Source: Corallochytrium limacisporum (lineage: Eukaryota > Opisthokonta). Taken from it: DNA of 64,000 nucleotides. A program made the translations under genes and the position numbers. Below the pieces are notes generated by a model. The model was not told where the DNA came from. It was given only the letters and a program-made list of their open reading frames with translations, and did no database searches. Where the stretch lies: contig PDIP01000072.1 in NCBI GenBank assembly GCA_002811645.1, forward strand, positions 22,945 through 86,944, read 5' to 3'. The stretch's first letter is position 1, and each line of letters begins with the position of its first letter. Of the stretch, positions 62,318-64,000 are shown one piece after another.

Positions 62318-62449
62318 GGTACGAGGCTGATTAAAGAAGATACACTTTAGCAAGTCACATGATTTCACAAGCATAGCACACTTTAGCGACCCAAATAATC
62401 AACGAGTTTCGATTGTGGAGTGCCTTTATTTGATGGGATATTGCATGAT

Positions 62450-63400
62450 TCAGTCGTCGTTACCGTGCAGACGAAGGCCTAGCACGCTGCGCACATCGTC
62501 CATGTGCCTCAGGCAGCTAAGGAAAGGAATCAAGTCCAGAAGGGACTCATCATATGGATTCACTTCCCATGTTTCAATGGGAATGGCATTCTCTGGGTGG
62601 TTCGTGTAGGCTCCGGGACTGTTGTCGATAATGATTACGTCCTTGAGATCCTTATCCACAATCTCCAGATTCTTGACGTAGATCCCGCCAATATTAATAC
62701 AGCTCTCCCGAAAATAACGATTGCGCAGAATACCACGGCCATTGTCAAGAATGTCAATGACGGGGTCTGCGTACTCTTGCAGTGATGCCGTGTAGATGAC
62801 TAGGTCGAACCAGTGCTGGATGCGGTCCAGGAACATGTCCACGTGGGGTCGCTTGTGCACAAAGAAAACGCAGGCCAGAGCCGCGGTGTTAACCTCGACC
62901 TTGAAGTCAAACATGGTACGGTTCAGCAGACGTGTCGTCGAGTGAATAAGAGTCTCGTCAAGGTCAAGGATAAGCGTCTTGCGCTTTCCGTCCGGCACGC
63001 CCAGCGTTTGCTTCAGGCCTATCCGCGCAGCCAGGCTGTTCCAGAGCTGCGACATAAGCTCCGCACTGCTCCACTTTGTCACGACATGTGGCTGTGCACC
63101 CAAGATTCCAGCACCAGCCGTATGATTGTGGATCGATCCGGCGCTGTGACCACTAATGCGTCGCAGCTTGGACCGCGGTGGCCTCGGAGGAGGCGGTGCT
63201 GCGTCTGCCGCAGTCACCATTCCAGCAACTGTTGCTTCCCCCGAGCCTGTCATGATGTGTTCATGGTTGTCATGCCCGATAATGGAGTCTGACTCCGTGT
63301 CTGTCTCTTCCTCCATTTGGTCCGTCAGAGGAATTGTGTCGGTGGAGGCGCTGCGGTCCGCTCCCTGGAACGTCGCATGCGCTGTGGATGGCATTGCCAT
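62450..63400 (-). CDS. CTDNEP1: Nem1/CTDNEP1 (Dullard)-type HAD phosphatase
   Basis: A 316-residue FCP1/SCP-like phosphatase. The catalytic motif LDLDETLIHS places Asp146 and Asp148. FFVHKRPHVDMFL, VIYTASLQEYADPVID, and IIIDNSPGAYTNHPENAIPI follow, agreeing with yeast Nem1 and CTDNEP1 rather than CTDSP1. These enzymes, with Spo7/CNEP1R1, dephosphorylate lipin/Pah1 at the ER and nuclear envelope to control triacylglycerol and membrane synthesis. The N-terminal about 110 residues are acidic, then Pro-rich, with no clear transmembrane helix; an amphipathic stretch (ELMSQLWNSLAARIGL) may provide membrane contact instead. The ATG at 63400 is used; a second ATG lies two codons later. Confidence 0.9.
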   Translation of the reverse strand: MAMPSTAHATFQGADRSASTDTIPLTDQMEEETDTESDSIIGHDNHEHIMTGSGEATVAGMVTAADAAPPPPRPPRSKLRRISGHSAGSIHNHTAGAGILGAQPHVVTKWSSAELMSQLWNSLAARIGLKQTLGVPDGKRKTLILDLDETLIHSTTRLLNRTMFDFKVEVNTAALACVFFVHKRPHVDMFLDRIQHWFDLVIYTASLQEYADPVIDILDNGRGILRNRYFRESCINIGGIYVKNLEIVDKDLKDVIIIDNSPGAYTNHPENAIPIETWEVNPYDESLLDLIPFLSCLRHMDDVRSVLGLRLHGNDD

Positions 63401-63966
63401 TTTCGCGTTGTGCCTCTGCGTTTCTATTTTTTTCCAAGATCTCTCTGTCCTATACTGACATGTTTTGCTCCATTGACCCCAAACTAAGAATTCGTTGTTT
63501 GCTTATTCCAAGATCGCCCGCGACCTTGAAAAAACAATCTCTCTTCCTTCTCTTTACCACTCGTCCGCTGCGGTCTCAAAAGAATTTGACGCGGGTAATC
63601 CTCGTTTGCACTGCTTCCTTCAACAGAGGTCCTTCTTCTACCTAGTCTCGCTTTGATCCACAACTAGGTTCCTTCTTATCTAAATGGCCATCATCAAATG
63701 AATAAATTCGCTGCATCAGCGAAACGTGTCTGGACGCCAGGCACTCCCATTGTGCTCTGGGGCTTTCGCGATGCAAGGGGAAACATATAAGAAAAATGGG
63801 CCACCGACACCACTACCATCTCCCTACCAGCCCGCCAGGGGTACCCCACGGCACTTTTTGGCACCGTGCCCTGCTGCTGCCTTCTGACACGAGCGCTCTT
63901 TTCGCCCCAGTGTCTTTCCATCCTTGCATCACTCCCCTTTCTCTCTCTCTCTCTCTCACTCTCTCT

Positions 63967-64000
<34 letters not shown>
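63401..64000. other. Intergenic end of window with microsatellites
   Basis: Pyrimidine-rich upstream region of the phosphatase gene. A CT tract (63941-63970) passes directly into a GT tract (63971-64000) that runs off the window. No gene. Confidence 0.6.
63941..64000. repeat. Compound (CT)n(GT)n microsatellite at window edge
   Basis: CT repeat with one CA interruption followed by an uninterrupted GT repeat reaching the last base. Confidence 0.95.

Noticed and set aside
1-64000. CRISPR arrays, bacterial operons, insertion sequences or transposase/reverse-transcriptase genes
   Set aside because: None seen. Gene content and single-gene organisation are eukaryotic, and no mobile-element protein is recognisable.

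Overview
This window looks like nuclear DNA of a small-genome eukaryote. It carries 25 protein-coding genes that I can support. They encode typical eukaryotic proteins: eS17, THOC1, NC2-beta, CCR4, VDAC, UGGT, CTU2, a myotubularin, an extended-synaptotagmin-like protein and METTL18. All but one read as a single uninterrupted frame, including UGGT at 5.6 kb, so introns are very rare here. A mitochondrial homocitrate synthase (the fungal-type lysine pathway) sits with an ERG4/ERG24-type sterol reductase and animal-like genes (ANKRD39, MCFD2, METTL18). This mix suggests a unicellular opisthokont. Corallochytrium-like protists are my best guess, but this is inference only.

Layout. 0-6.7 kb: a CLCC1-like membrane protein (+), an SMP/C2 lipid-transfer protein (-), METTL18 (+) and an unknown single-pass membrane protein (-). 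8.3-18 kb: homocitrate synthase (+), UGGT (+) and a class-3 aldehyde dehydrogenase (-). 18-21.6 kb: simple-sequence intergenic DNA. 21.6-23.3 kb: a mitochondrial CDGSH/glutamate-synthase fusion (-). 25-29 kb: pirin (+, with a frame break near its 5' end), NC2-beta (+) and two paralogous ABM-domain proteins (-). 30-36 kb: eS17 (+), a BTB protein (-) and THOC1 (+). 36.3-40.9 kb: a long low-complexity block with a sequencing gap. 41-50 kb: VDAC (+), CCR4 (-), MCFD2-like (-) and a LON-LRR protein (-). 50-53 kb: gene-poor. 53-63.4 kb: ANKRD39 (+), myotubularin (-), sterol reductase (+), SDR (-), CTU2 (+) and a Nem1/Dullard phosphatase (-). The window ends in CT/GT microsatellites.

Genes are mostly arranged tail to tail with short shared 3' spacers (about 70-660 bp). 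Long GC-rich or homopolymer-rich blocks lie at 5' sides. Those blocks hold recurrent signals that the genes do not explain: an AAATWAGGCCCC-type element at five places, C-run/G-run junctions, a 92-bp direct repeat with a TATA-like core, and several strong inverted repeats. The best of these is a perfect 14-bp inverted repeat at 51235-51296.

The genes do not form one pathway. Several act in the ER secretory system (UGGT, MCFD2-like, SMP/C2 protein, Nem1-like, SDR, sterol reductase). Others act in nuclear gene expression (NC2-beta, THOC1, CCR4) or in mitochondria (VDAC, homocitrate synthase, CDGSH fusion).
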